The notes beneath the pieces are model-generated. The model made no database searches, was not told where the DNA came from, and saw only the letters and a program-made list of their open reading frames with translations. A DNA stretch of 64,000 bases from Alphaproteobacteria bacterium (GTDB taxonomy: Bacteria; Pseudomonadota; Alphaproteobacteria; Sphingomonadales; Sphingomonadaceae). A program made the translations under genes and the position numbers. Every line of letters starts with the position of its first letter. Positions within the stretch are counted from its first letter, which is position 1. The stretch is from NCBI GenBank assembly GCA_030426245.1, contig JAUHYZ010000006.1, positions 1 to 64,000 of the forward strand, given 5' to 3'. This document shows positions 17,499-25,705 of the stretch, piece by piece.

Positions 17499-17516
17499 TA
17501 TGATAACGGTCACATT
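17499..17516 (+). promoter_or_regulatory. LacI-regulon operator site A (TonB receptor)
   Basis: TATGATAACGGTCACATT lies 31 bases upstream of the second TonB receptor start. It shares the core TAACGGTCAC and the central CG with three other sites around the idonate/gluconate genes, and is the least symmetrical of the four. A TTGACA hexamer lies just upstream (17482-17487). LacI-family operators are typically 16-20 bp with a central CG. Confidence 0.68.
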
Positions 17517-17547
17517 TATAGCGAATGATTGTACCTGGGAGGCGGTA

Positions 17548-20415
17548 ATGAGCAAGGAAAACCAACGATTCGGGACGAATCGTCAGATTGTGAGTGCGAT
17601 CACATCTGTTTCAATTTTGGCGCTGGCGCATCCTGCCCTGGCGCAAACTTCGGAAGATGAGGCGCAGGCCGATTCGGCTGACGTGCCGATCGTCGTAACC
17701 GGTTCACGCATTTCCCGTGACGGAACGAATGCGCCCACTCCGGTAACGGTTATAGGTAGCGATCTGCTCGACCAGCGCGCATCCACCAATGTTGCCGACA
17801 CTCTGAACGAACTGCCCCTTTTCCGTCCCCTAGTGACACCGGCAACCCAGCAGGCAGTGGGCGGCAATATTGGCGCCAGCATTCTCGATCTGCGTGGACT
17901 TGGCGGCGAGCGTACGCTGGTGCTGCTGGACGGCAAGCGCTTCGTGCCCTCCACCCAGAAGGGGACGGTCGATATCAACCTTATCCCGACCTCCCTGATT
18001 GAGCGGACCGAGATCGTGACTGGCGGTGCCTCCGCCGCTTATGGTTCGGATGCCGTCGCGGGCGTGGTCAACTTCATTCTAGACCGTGACTTCACGGGCC
18101 TGCGCGGTACTGCCCAATACGGCATCGCCGAAGAGGGCGACAATGAAGAATATTACGCCACTCTCGCCTATGGCACCGAGTTTGCCGACGGGCGCGGCCA
18201 CTTCATGATCGCCGGCGAATATTCCGACAATGAAGGCATGGGCGATTGCTACACGCGTGACTGGTGCCCCAATGAAATGCAGCTGCCGGGCGGCGGCCCG
18301 GGTTATGCCACCACTGTGCGTGGCGGCCCGGCCCAGCTTGGCTGGTGGGGCCCGGACGGCCTCGTTTCAGGCGGGCCCGCAGGTGGCCCCTTCCAGGGCA
18401 CGACCTTCAATCCCGACGGTACGCTGCGCCAGTTCCAGTATGGCGAAGCGCTTACCGGCGGGGTGACCCACATCTTGAATCTCGGCGGCGAAGACTCCGA
18501 TTATAACGGCCTTCTCACCGATACGCTGCTGATCCCCCAGGTGGAGCGCTATACGCTTTACGCCCACGCTTCCTATGAGCTGAGCGACACGATCACGGCC
18601 AGCCTCGATGCCTCTTATGGTCGTGTCGACGGCCTGGTTAAGGGCTCGCCGCCGCGCGCCTCCTACACGATCCAGCGGGACAATGCGTTCTTGCCATCCG
18701 GCCTTGCCGATCTGATGGATGGGGCTGATGAGCCCATCGAATCCGTCAGCCTGTGGCGTGCCTATCAGCAAGAGGGCCCGTTCCCGGACGGCCATGGCAA
18801 TGCGGTCGATGAATCGAAGAACGAGACCATCCGCATCGTCGCCGCATTGGAAGGTGAATTCGGGGCGGGCTGGAACTGGGACGCATATTACCAGTATGGC
18901 CGCAACGATTTCCGGCAGGACTACCGCAACAATTACGTGCACTCGCGCGGCGTGTTGGCGGTCGATGCCGTCAACACCCCTTCGGGCGTGCAATGCCGTG
19001 TGAACGCGGATGCCGATCCGACGAATGACGTGGCAGGCTGCGCACCGCTCAACCCGTTCGGGCGCGGAAATGTCTCGAGCGATGCCGCTGCATGGGTATT
19101 CGCCGACGGCTTCCAGACAGCCATTACCAATCAGCATGTGGTCGCCGCAAACTTGCAGGGCGATGTCTTCGAACTGCCGGGCGGTGCTCTGCGCGTCGCA
19201 GCTGGTGGGGAATTCCGCAGCGATTCCATGGAAGGTGATGCCGATCCGCTTTCGGCAAGCAACGCCTTCTGGTCGTTCAACGGCAAGGCCATCGAAGGCA
19301 AGATCGATGTGGTGGAAGGCTATCTCGAAGCCGTCGCACCGATCCTGTCCGACATGCCGGGCGTAAACCTGCTGGAGCTCAACGGTGCCGTGCGTACCAC
19401 GCATTATAGCCGTTCGAGTGCGGCCACCGGCGATTCCGACGTCGACGTCACCACCTGGAAGCTCGGCGCGGTCTATGAGCCGACCGACTGGATGCGGCTT
19501 CGCGTCACGCGTTCGCGGGACATCCGCGCGCCCAACCTGACCGAGCTGTTCGGTCCGGTTACTCTGGGCCGCACGACCGTTGTCGATCCCATCGACGGCA
19601 GCCAGATCCAGATCGACGGCTTCCAGGGTGCAAACCCGATGCTGTCTCCGGAAAAGGCGGACACCTGGACCGTTGGCGGTGTGCTGACGGCGCGGCCGAG
19701 CTTCGGCCAGCGGCTAAACTTCTCGGTCGATTATTTCGACATCAGCATCGACGATGCGATCGGTTCGCTTGGCGGGCAGACGATCATCGATCTTTGTGAA
19801 ATGGGCCAGACCGAACTGTGCGCCCAGGTTGAGCGTGATCCCAATACGAACATGCTCGTCAGCGTACAGGACGTGCTGCTCAATATTGCGCAGCAGGATA
19901 CGCGCGGCCTCGATTTCGAACTTGGCTACACGTCCTTCTCGGGGCCGATGGGCTCGCTCGACGTCAGGCTGCTGGCTACGCGCTATCTCGAGCTGACAGT
20001 CGGCGGTGTCGACCGCGTGGGCCAGACCGGTTACCGCCCCGGCACCGCAACCGGTGTGCCGGACTGGACCGTTGACGGAACAGTGCGCTGGGATTGGAAC
20101 GATCTCTCCCTTGGTCTGCACGGACAGTACATCTCAGAAGGTATCTGGGAGGCGCTGTTCGTTGGACCGGAATATCCGGGCTTCGACATCACCGCGCCGA
20201 ACAGCGTGAGCGACAACACGATCGATTCCGCATTCGTACTCGACTTCAACCTGGCCTATCAGGTGACGGACGAGGTCGAAGTGTTCGGCGTGATCAACAA
20301 TGTGCTCAACAGCGATCCGCCGCTGGCCGCGAGTGCACAAGGCGCTACCAATCAGGTGTATTACGATCCGATTGGCCGCTATTTCAAAATGGGTGTGAAG
20401 ATCCGTCTGCCCTGA
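17548..20415 (+). CDS. TonB-dependent outer-membrane receptor of the idonate/gluconate locus
   Basis: A 955-residue receptor with signal peptide (ISILALAHPALAQ-like, cleavage near residue 33), TonB-box-like DVPIVVTGSRI, plug motifs LVLLDGKRFVPS and GGASAAYGSDAVAGVVNFIL, and a long barrel ending in MGVKIRLP. GGAGG lies 6 bases before the ATG. The plug wording is of the type found in Sphingomonadales and Xanthomonadales receptors for plant-derived carbon sources. A predicted LacI-family operator upstream ties it to the sugar-acid genes, so it is the likely outer-membrane entry for that substrate. That assignment is inference; an unrelated ligand is possible. Confidence 0.9.
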   Translation: MSKENQRFGTNRQIVSAITSVSILALAHPALAQTSEDEAQADSADVPIVVTGSRISRDGTNAPTPVTVIGSDLLDQRASTNVADTLNELPLFRPLVTPATQQAVGGNIGASILDLRGLGGERTLVLLDGKRFVPSTQKGTVDINLIPTSLIERTEIVTGGASAAYGSDAVAGVVNFILDRDFTGLRGTAQYGIAEEGDNEEYYATLAYGTEFADGRGHFMIAGEYSDNEGMGDCYTRDWCPNEMQLPGGGPGYATTVRGGPAQLGWWGPDGLVSGGPAGGPFQGTTFNPDGTLRQFQYGEALTGGVTHILNLGGEDSDYNGLLTDTLLIPQVERYTLYAHASYELSDTITASLDASYGRVDGLVKGSPPRASYTIQRDNAFLPSGLADLMDGADEPIESVSLWRAYQQEGPFPDGHGNAVDESKNETIRIVAALEGEFGAGWNWDAYYQYGRNDFRQDYRNNYVHSRGVLAVDAVNTPSGVQCRVNADADPTNDVAGCAPLNPFGRGNVSSDAAAWVFADGFQTAITNQHVVAANLQGDVFELPGGALRVAAGGEFRSDSMEGDADPLSASNAFWSFNGKAIEGKIDVVEGYLEAVAPILSDMPGVNLLELNGAVRTTHYSRSSAATGDSDVDVTTWKLGAVYEPTDWMRLRVTRSRDIRAPNLTELFGPVTLGRTTVVDPIDGSQIQIDGFQGANPMLSPEKADTWTVGGVLTARPSFGQRLNFSVDYFDISIDDAIGSLGGQTIIDLCEMGQTELCAQVERDPNTNMLVSVQDVLLNIAQQDTRGLDFELGYTSFSGPMGSLDVRLLATRYLELTVGGVDRVGQTGYRPGTATGVPDWTVDGTVRWDWNDLSLGLHGQYISEGIWEALFVGPEYPGFDITAPNSVSDNTIDSAFVLDFNLAYQVTDEVEVFGVINNVLNSDPPLAASAQGATNQVYYDPIGRYFKMGVKIRLP

Positions 20416-20453
20416 TCCAAACGCTTGCCTCTTAGGCGAGTGCGATACAGCTA

Positions 20454-20492
20454 GGCCATCGCTGCCGTTCCTTCCTTCGGCTGGCGATGGCC
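20454..20492 (+). repeat. Intercistronic hairpin between receptor and PEP-mutase-like gene
   Basis: GGCCATCGC (20454-20462) pairs perfectly with GCGATGGCC (20484-20492), and GCCG/CGGC (20464-20467 and 20478-20481) extends the stem inward. No T-run follows on either strand. It begins 38 bases after the receptor stop and ends 22 bases before the next start. It probably stabilises the receptor message while letting some transcription continue. Confidence 0.55.
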
Positions 20493-20514
20493 GCCTTGCG
20501 AAGGAAAACCAGCG

Positions 20515-21459
20515 ATGGCCAACAAGTCTCTCCAGCAGTTGCTCGAAACCACCGACCACTGCATCGTCGCGCCGTGTGTTTATGACTGCGCCTCTGCGCG
20601 TGCAGTCGAAATGGTCGGTTTCGAAGCGATGATGCTATCGGGGGGCGAAGTCTCGATCGCGATGAACGGCGTCATCGACTACGGCTTTTCAAATCTCACC
20701 GATATCGAGTGGATCACCAGCCGGATCAGCCAGACGAGTGCGATCCCTCTTGCCGCAGATATCGAAGACGGCTTCGGCGGGCCCCTGGCAGTCTACCGTT
20801 CGACCAAGCGGATGATCGCAGCCGGGGCCAAGGCGCTTCAGCTGGAAGACAGCAGCGACATGGAAGAATCGACCAGTCTCCTGCCGCGCGAAAAGTACTA
20901 CGAGAAGGTGCGTGCCGCACTTGCCGCGATGGAAGGAACGGATTGTTTCCTGATCGCGCGCACCAATGCCGATCCCGAAACGGAAATGGATGAAGGCTGC
21001 GAACGCATGGCGGCCGCGGTCGAAATGGGTGCGAAGATGAGCACGGTGGTGCGCATCTCCACGCTCGATCATGCCAAGTATGTCTCTGCCAAGGTCCCCG
21101 GCTGGAAGATGTTCCCCGACGTGCGGGATATCGACGGTAAGCCCGGTGTGACCGTGGAGGATATCTATCCGCTCGGCTTCAACTTCCTGACGATGCATTA
21201 CACACTGAAAGCGGCAATGGATGGAATGCTGGAGCACGGCATCCACAATTACGCGCAGCAGGGTTGCCATTATACTTGTCAGAAGGAAGACGCGACCAAG
21301 ATCATGGGCATGAGCGCGACGCCCCTGTTCGATCCGCACAGCTACATGGAGCTGGAAAGCCGGTTCGGCGGCAAGAAGAAGGACTTCACGATCGTCGGCA
21401 ATGCAGTCGAAGACTTTCCCGAAGGCTTCGTGCGCTCGAAGATCGACGACAGACTCTAA
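20515..21459 (+). CDS. Isocitrate lyase/PEP mutase superfamily protein
   Basis: This 314-residue TIM-barrel protein shows the superfamily metal-binding strand AADIEDGFGG and the following KALQLEDS strand. The catalytic Lys-x-Cys-Gly-His loop of isocitrate and methylisocitrate lyases is absent; the corresponding stretch reads SSDMEESTSLLPREKYYEK. It is therefore unlikely to be a true isocitrate lyase and could be an oxaloacetate decarboxylase-like, phosphonopyruvate-type or other C-C/P-C bond enzyme. AAGGA lies 9 bases before the ATG. It follows the TonB receptor on the same strand within the sugar-acid locus, so a step in cleavage of a 2-keto or hydroxy diacid is possible. The reaction is not assigned. 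Confidence 0.75.
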   Translation: MANKSLQQLLETTDHCIVAPCVYDCASARAVEMVGFEAMMLSGGEVSIAMNGVIDYGFSNLTDIEWITSRISQTSAIPLAADIEDGFGGPLAVYRSTKRMIAAGAKALQLEDSSDMEESTSLLPREKYYEKVRAALAAMEGTDCFLIARTNADPETEMDEGCERMAAAVEMGAKMSTVVRISTLDHAKYVSAKVPGWKMFPDVRDIDGKPGVTVEDIYPLGFNFLTMHYTLKAAMDGMLEHGIHNYAQQGCHYTCQKEDATKIMGMSATPLFDPHSYMELESRFGGKKKDFTIVGNAVEDFPEGFVRSKIDDRL

Positions 21460-21473
21460 GCCAAAGCGCCGCC

Positions 21474-21504
21474 GCATCATCCCGGGCCAGCCCCGGGATG
21501 ATGC
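21474..21504. terminator. 13-bp perfect hairpin between convergent genes
   Basis: GCATCATCCCGGG (21474-21486) and CCCGGGATGATGC (21492-21504) form an uninterrupted 13-bp stem with loop CCAGC. It lies between the convergent PEP-mutase-like and MFS genes, 14 and 12 bases from their stops. There is no T-run, so it may be a bidirectional termination or RNA-end-protecting element; it also resembles short dispersed palindromes common in alphaproteobacteria. Confidence 0.55.
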
Positions 21505-21516
21505 AGGGCTTCGCGA

Positions 21517-22848
21517 TCAACCCTGAGCTTCCTCGTGGAACTCCCGATAGGGTTTTAGCGCCAGCATCATCATCACCACCATGATGGGCACCGCGCAACC
21601 GATCACCACACACATGGAATAGCGGATCTGTGACGGATCCTGGAACACGTAGTCGGTCATTGCGCCGATAACGGTCGGCCCCACGCCCAATCCAACCAGC
21701 GTTGTGAACGTCACGTAGACGGCACTGATCTGGGCCCGCGCCCTGTTGGGAACGATCAGTTGCAGGCTCGTGGCTGCGCAGGGGAAGGGCATATTGCCGA
21801 AAAACAGGGTCACGCCGAGAAGGAGAAGCGCGAGATAGGGGGAGGGCATAAGCGGCGCGAGAACGCCCGAGACGCCGGCGACCGCAAAGCCCGCGCCTGC
21901 CACTTTCAGCGGCGCATCACGATGCCCCCGCGAGGCGAGCCAGTCACTGGCGAAACCGGCCACAATGACGCCGGTCATACCAAACACGATCAGCACGAGG
22001 CCGAAACCCCAGCCCACCTGTTCGGCATTCCAGCCATAGGTGCGCTGGAGCAGGGCCGGGGTCCAGATTGCGATCGAATAGGCGACCAGCAGGACCATCG
22101 CGAAGCCGATGAACATTGGGATCAGTGCGCGCCACATGCGGCCGATCAGTGCAGCGGTTTCCTTCGCCGAAAGCTGTTCGAGTTGCGGGCCCCGCCGTAC
22201 CGGTTCGCGCAGCAGCAGGAACAGAGGCACGAGGAGGACGCCCGGTGCGCCGATCAGGATGAAGGCTGCCTGCCAGGGCTCAAGCCCTGCCATCAATCCG
22301 CTTTCCAGCAGCTCCGACCCGGTCAGCGCGGTCAGCAAGCTGCCACCGCCGATAAATGCCAGGCCTTGCCCGACCGGAGCGCTCATCAGGAAGCCCGAAA
22401 CAGGCCGGCCGAGTTTGTCGGGCGGGAAATGGTCGGACAGCATGGAAAGGCCTGCCGGTGTCAGGCTGGCCTCCCCCACTGCCACGCCGATGCGGGTCAG
22501 GAACAAATGCCAATAGGTCTTGGCCAGGCCGGAGGCCATGGCAAACAGGCTCCAGAAGAAAAGACAGATCGCAATCAACCATTTGCGGTTGGTATTGTCT
22601 GCCGCCCGTCCAAGCGGGATACAGGCAATGACGTAGAAGATGCCGAAGGCGATGGATTGCAGCGCGCCGAAGGCGGTGTCGTTGAGGGAGAACTCTGCTT
22701 TGATCGGTTCTACCATCAGATTGATAACGGTCCGGTCAAACTGCGATACGACCGAGGCAAGCGCTAGCAGCGCAACCAGAATCCATCCGCGGGAGAGACT
22801 TGGCCATGCGCCGTCAGGCCCTTCTTCGGCATTTTCAGTGCTGGCCAT
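21517..22848 (-). CDS. MFS transporter, probable sugar-acid permease
   Basis: This 443-residue major facilitator has about 12 membrane helices. The first loop motif reads GRAADNTNRKWLI and helix 4 GVAVGEASLTPAGLSMLSDHF, a pattern of the ACS/Spinster-like group. AGAGGACT lies just upstream of the ATG. A predicted LacI operator (site B) lies 19 bases before the start, so although gluconokinase lies immediately upstream in the same direction, this gene probably also has its own regulated promoter. It would carry idonate, gluconate or ketogluconate through the inner membrane. The substrate is inferred from context only. Confidence 0.85.
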   Translation of the reverse strand: MASTENAEEGPDGAWPSLSRGWILVALLALASVVSQFDRTVINLMVEPIKAEFSLNDTAFGALQSIAFGIFYVIACIPLGRAADNTNRKWLIAICLFFWSLFAMASGLAKTYWHLFLTRIGVAVGEASLTPAGLSMLSDHFPPDKLGRPVSGFLMSAPVGQGLAFIGGGSLLTALTGSELLESGLMAGLEPWQAAFILIGAPGVLLVPLFLLLREPVRRGPQLEQLSAKETAALIGRMWRALIPMFIGFAMVLLVAYSIAIWTPALLQRTYGWNAEQVGWGFGLVLIVFGMTGVIVAGFASDWLASRGHRDAPLKVAGAGFAVAGVSGVLAPLMPSPYLALLLLGVTLFFGNMPFPCAATSLQLIVPNRARAQISAVYVTFTTLVGLGVGPTVIGAMTDYVFQDPSQIRYSMCVVIGCAVPIMVVMMMLALKPYREFHEEAQG

Positions 22849-22866
22849 TTTCAGTCCTCTCTTGTC

Positions 22867-22884
22867 AATGTGACCGTTAACATT
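22867..22884 (-). promoter_or_regulatory. LacI-regulon operator site B (MFS permease)
   Basis: On the minus strand this reads AATGTTAACGGTCACATT, a near-palindrome with 7 of 9 half-site positions matching and a central CG. It ends 18 bases upstream of the MFS start. It shares TTAACGGTC with site C and AACGGTCACATT with site A. Confidence 0.75.
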
Positions 22885-22925
22885 GGTTGTCGCTTTGGCA
22901 GCTCAACCGGGCAGTTACAAGCTTC

Positions 22926-23414
22926 CTAGGTTGTCAGGTGTTGCGCGACCTGGTCTGCGAATGTGTCGGGGGGGAGCGTGCCATCCAGGCTGAGGTAGGC
23001 CTCGTTTTCCCCGGGCAGTTCCAAAGTATCGAGCTGGCTGCGAAGCATGCTGGGCGGCATGAAGTGCCCTGGCCGGCTTTCCATCCTTCGCTGCAGTTCT
23101 TCGCGATCCACCTGCGGCAGAATGAACAGCACCGGCTGACCCGCCATTCGTGTCAGCCGGTCACGATATGCACGTTTCAAGGCCGAGCAGGAGGCCACGC
23201 TGTCGCCTTGCGAAAGGGCCTTGCCGATGGAGTCCAGGAACGGTTCGCGATCGGCGTCGGTCAGCGCTTCGCCTCGCGACATCTTGGCGACGTTGGCCGG
23301 GGGGTGATGATCGTCGCCCTCGATGAAGCGCCAGCCGAGCCGGTCGGCGATTGCCCGGCCCAATGTGGTCTTGCCGTTGCCGCTCGGCCCCATCACCACC
23401 AATGCGCGGTACAT
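22926..23414 (-). CDS. gntK: Gluconokinase
   Basis: This 162-residue P-loop kinase phosphorylates D-gluconate to 6-phosphogluconate, which enters the Entner-Doudoroff or pentose phosphate route. Walker A is MGPSGNGKTT (residues 8-17). The family-specific EGDDHHPPANVAKMSRGE and CSALKRAYRDRL motifs are intact, as are the late RPGHFMPPSMLRSQ segment and the length of the GntK/IdnK group. It starts 7 bases after the stop of the 6PGDH-like dehydrogenase, so both belong to the operon headed by the LacI gene or by idnD. In E. coli the equivalent idnK serves L-idonate growth; here only one kinase is seen. Confidence 0.95.
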   Translation of the reverse strand: MYRALVVMGPSGNGKTTLGRAIADRLGWRFIEGDDHHPPANVAKMSRGEALTDADREPFLDSIGKALSQGDSVASCSALKRAYRDRLTRMAGQPVLFILPQVDREELQRRMESRPGHFMPPSMLRSQLDTLELPGENEAYLSLDGTLPPDTFADQVAQHLTT

Positions 23415-23421
23415 CGCAGGC

Positions 23422-24300
23422 TCACCCGCGTCCCAGGTCGAACAGCTTCATATACTCGGCACTGTCCGCAGGACCGAGCCCGCTAGCCACCAGCATCCGG
23501 TGCAGTTCGGTAATGAGTCCGGTCACCGGCATGGCCGTTCGGGTCGAGAATGAAGAGCTCTGAACCGTTTCGAGATCCTTCAGCATATTGTCGATTCGGC
23601 CTGTCGGCGTGAAATCGCGCTTGGCCATCTTGCCCATGAATTCCTGCAGGATGGCGGAATCGGCGCGTCCACCGGCCAGTGCTTCGGGAATCTGCGTGGC
23701 ATCGATCCCTTGGGACTCTGCGAATTTCACGGCTTCGGCCACGATTAGGAAATGGCCTGCGCATAGGATCTGATTGACCAGTTTCACGGTCTGCCCGGCA
23801 CCGGCCGCGCCCAGATGCGTGCGCCTGGCCGAAATCAGCGCGAGGACAGGTTCTGCCCGTGCGACGTCCGCCTCGCTGCCCCCGAGCATCAGCGTCATGC
23901 GGCCCTCTTTGGCGGCAGGCGCACCGCCGGAGAGCGGCGCGTCGACCCAGCCCATGCCGCATTGGTCCTTCAGCCGCTCGGCCATTTGTGCCGTCCGTCC
24001 TGGATCTATGCTGGACATGTCGATCAACAGCTTGTCCGCAGATCCGTTCATAACGACGCCGCTTTCCCCGAACACTGCGCTTTCCACGATGTCGGCGCTG
24101 TTCAGGCTGATGAAAACAAAGTCGGCATCACGGGCTGCTTCGGCAGGGGAGCCTGCCCGATTTCCACCGCGTTCGATCAAATCTGCGCCAGCCTGTTCGG
24201 CCACGTCAAAGAAGGACAATGCGCAACCTTCATCGAGCAACCGCGAACCGATTGCCGAACCCATGGTGCCGGCGCCGATCATGGCAATTCTGGGATTCAT
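23422..24300 (-). CDS. NAD(P)-dependent beta-hydroxyacid dehydrogenase (6PGDH/HIBADH family)
   Basis: This 292-residue enzyme has the N-terminal dinucleotide motif IAMIGAGTMGSAIGSRLL. The substrate-binding signature is DAPLSGGAPAAKEGRMTLMLGG. The catalytic lysine is in GQTVKLVNQ, and an all-helical C-terminal domain follows. The size and motifs fit tartronate semialdehyde reductase, 3-hydroxyisobutyrate or L-threonate dehydrogenases rather than full-length 6-phosphogluconate dehydrogenase (about 470 residues). The ATG at 24300 overlaps the LacI stop as ATGA. In this locus it may oxidise or reduce a sugar-acid intermediate; the exact substrate cannot be told. Confidence 0.85.
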   Translation of the reverse strand: MNPRIAMIGAGTMGSAIGSRLLDEGCALSFFDVAEQAGADLIERGGNRAGSPAEAARDADFVFISLNSADIVESAVFGESGVVMNGSADKLLIDMSSIDPGRTAQMAERLKDQCGMGWVDAPLSGGAPAAKEGRMTLMLGGSEADVARAEPVLALISARRTHLGAAGAGQTVKLVNQILCAGHFLIVAEAVKFAESQGIDATQIPEALAGGRADSAILQEFMGKMAKRDFTPTGRIDNMLKDLETVQSSSFSTRTAMPVTGLITELHRMLVASGLGPADSAEYMKLFDLGRG

Positions 24301-25346
24301 GCTTTGACTGACTTCCGCTCGATAATACTTAGTCCGACATCGACACGCCCCGTTTCGCTGCTGACACCGCGCTTGAGAAGCTCGACGATCGTCTTGCCGG
24401 TGCGCTGCCCCAGGCCATTGAAGTCGACGTGAATGGTGGTGAGAGGCGGATTGATGATACGGCCAATCTCGAAATCGCCGAACCCGATGACGGAAAGATG
24501 ATCCGGTACCGATATTCCGCGCCGCTGGCATTCCATCAAAACGCCCACGGCCGATAAATCCGAAACTGCGAATACCGCTTCGCAATCGGGAGCCTTGTCC
24601 AGCAAAACCCCAATTGCCGCAGCACCATGATCGTAGCTGAGCGGGGCTTTGCCATGACGCACCACTGCATCGGTCGACAGGCCGGCATAGCGTAGCTCGT
24701 CCTCGAAGCCGCGCATGCGCTCTTCGCCGCGATGGTCGAGCACTTCACCCTCAACGGTGGCGCCAACGGCTCCGATACGGGTGAACCCCTTGTTTATCAG
24801 GTAGCGTGCAGCAGTCCGGCCGACTTCCTGATTGGAGAAGCCGATAACATGGCCGATCGGGTGGTTCGGCAGGTCGGCAATCTCGAGGATCGGCACATCG
24901 GCGGAGAGCAGCAGTTTGCTTGCCGCCTTGCTGTGAGTGGCGCCGGTCAGAACGATGGCTTCCGGCCGCCGCGCAAGCAAGTTGCGCAATTGCCGTTCCT
25001 CTTCGGCCATGTCGTATTCCGTATAGGCAATCAGCAGTTGGTAATTTGCCTCGCGCAGCACTTCGGTCAGCCCGTGGGCCACGGCTGCAAAGTTGGCATT
25101 GGTGAGCGTAGGCAGCATCAGGGCTATGAAGCCCGTCTTGCGGCTGGCGAGACTGCCTGCCGCCCGATCAGGAACATATCCGAGATCGGCGATGGCACTG
25201 GCCACTTTCTGGCGTGTTGCCGGCAGAACCAGATCGGGATCGCTTATGACGCGTGAAACGGTCATTCGTGAAACGCCTGCGAGTTGCGAAACGTCGCGAA
25301 TTGTGGGGCGGCGCGATGGCTTCACCCGTTCGTCGGTCTTCGCCAC
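24297..25346 (-). CDS. LacI-family regulator of the idonate/gluconate genes
   Basis: This 349-residue regulator has an N-terminal helix-turn-helix (TIRDVSQLAGVSRMTVSRVI), a hinge helix with the minor-groove segment YVPDRAAGSLAS, and a periplasmic-binding-protein-like effector domain. It resembles GntR/IdnR-type sugar-acid repressors. The start is a GTG at 25346 preceded by GGAGGG; no in-frame ATG fits better. Its stop overlaps the dehydrogenase gene, placing it inside the operon it probably controls. Four copies of an 18-bp near-palindrome with central CG nearby are the likely operators. The effector would be gluconate, 6-phosphogluconate or a ketogluconate by analogy. Confidence 0.93.
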   Translation of the reverse strand: MAKTDERVKPSRRPTIRDVSQLAGVSRMTVSRVISDPDLVLPATRQKVASAIADLGYVPDRAAGSLASRKTGFIALMLPTLTNANFAAVAHGLTEVLREANYQLLIAYTEYDMAEEERQLRNLLARRPEAIVLTGATHSKAASKLLLSADVPILEIADLPNHPIGHVIGFSNQEVGRTAARYLINKGFTRIGAVGATVEGEVLDHRGEERMRGFEDELRYAGLSTDAVVRHGKAPLSYDHGAAAIGVLLDKAPDCEAVFAVSDLSAVGVLMECQRRGISVPDHLSVIGFGDFEIGRIINPPLTTIHVDFNGLGQRTGKTIVELLKRGVSSETGRVDVGLSIIERKSVKA

Positions 25347-25369
25347 TGGCTACATTCCCTCCAAACCAA

Positions 25370-25705
25370 TCAATGCTTCCCGGACAGACGGTCGATTCCG
25401 CTGATAACATGGTAAAAGCGCCCGTCGAACATCTCCATCAATTCCATCGTCACGGCACGAGCGGCATCGCGGGCAGGGGAGGTAATAGCTTCGCGCATCT
25501 TGTCCATGTCTGGATAGTCGACTTCCTGAATCATCAAGATCGGACGCTCCGCATCGTCGCTTTCTTCGATGCGGAAAAGCCGGACGGCAAGAGCGTGCGG
25601 GAAGGCTTGCCAAAGGGGGGCAAGGCGCGTTTCCACTTCATGAAAGAACTTTTCTTCCATTCCGGGTTTGATGCTGCCTTCGAAGATCGCGCGGCGAGTG
25701 ATCAT
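25370..25705 (-). CDS. Small dimeric alpha/beta-barrel-like protein
   Basis: A 111-residue protein starting inside the idnD stop codon (ATGA) and ending 24 bases before the LacI start. Features include an N-terminal strand RRAIFEGSIKPGMEEKFFHE, a central VRLFRIEE, and PILMIQEVDYPDMDKMREAI. This strand-helix order, with size near 100 residues, fits ABM/EthD/Dabb ferredoxin-like folds, in which dimers bind small organic compounds or act as mutarotases or lactone-handling enzymes. No catalytic motif can be named. Strict coupling to idnD suggests an accessory step such as handling of a ketogluconate anomer or lactone, which is inference. Confidence 0.7.
   Translation of the reverse strand: MITRRAIFEGSIKPGMEEKFFHEVETRLAPLWQAFPHALAVRLFRIEESDDAERPILMIQEVDYPDMDKMREAITSPARDAARAVTMELMEMFDGRFYHVISGIDRLSGKH

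Noticed and set aside
20515..21459. Naming the PEP-mutase-like protein isocitrate lyase or methylisocitrate lyase
   Set aside because: The required Lys-x-Cys-Gly-His catalytic loop is absent, so those names would be wrong even though the fold is shared.
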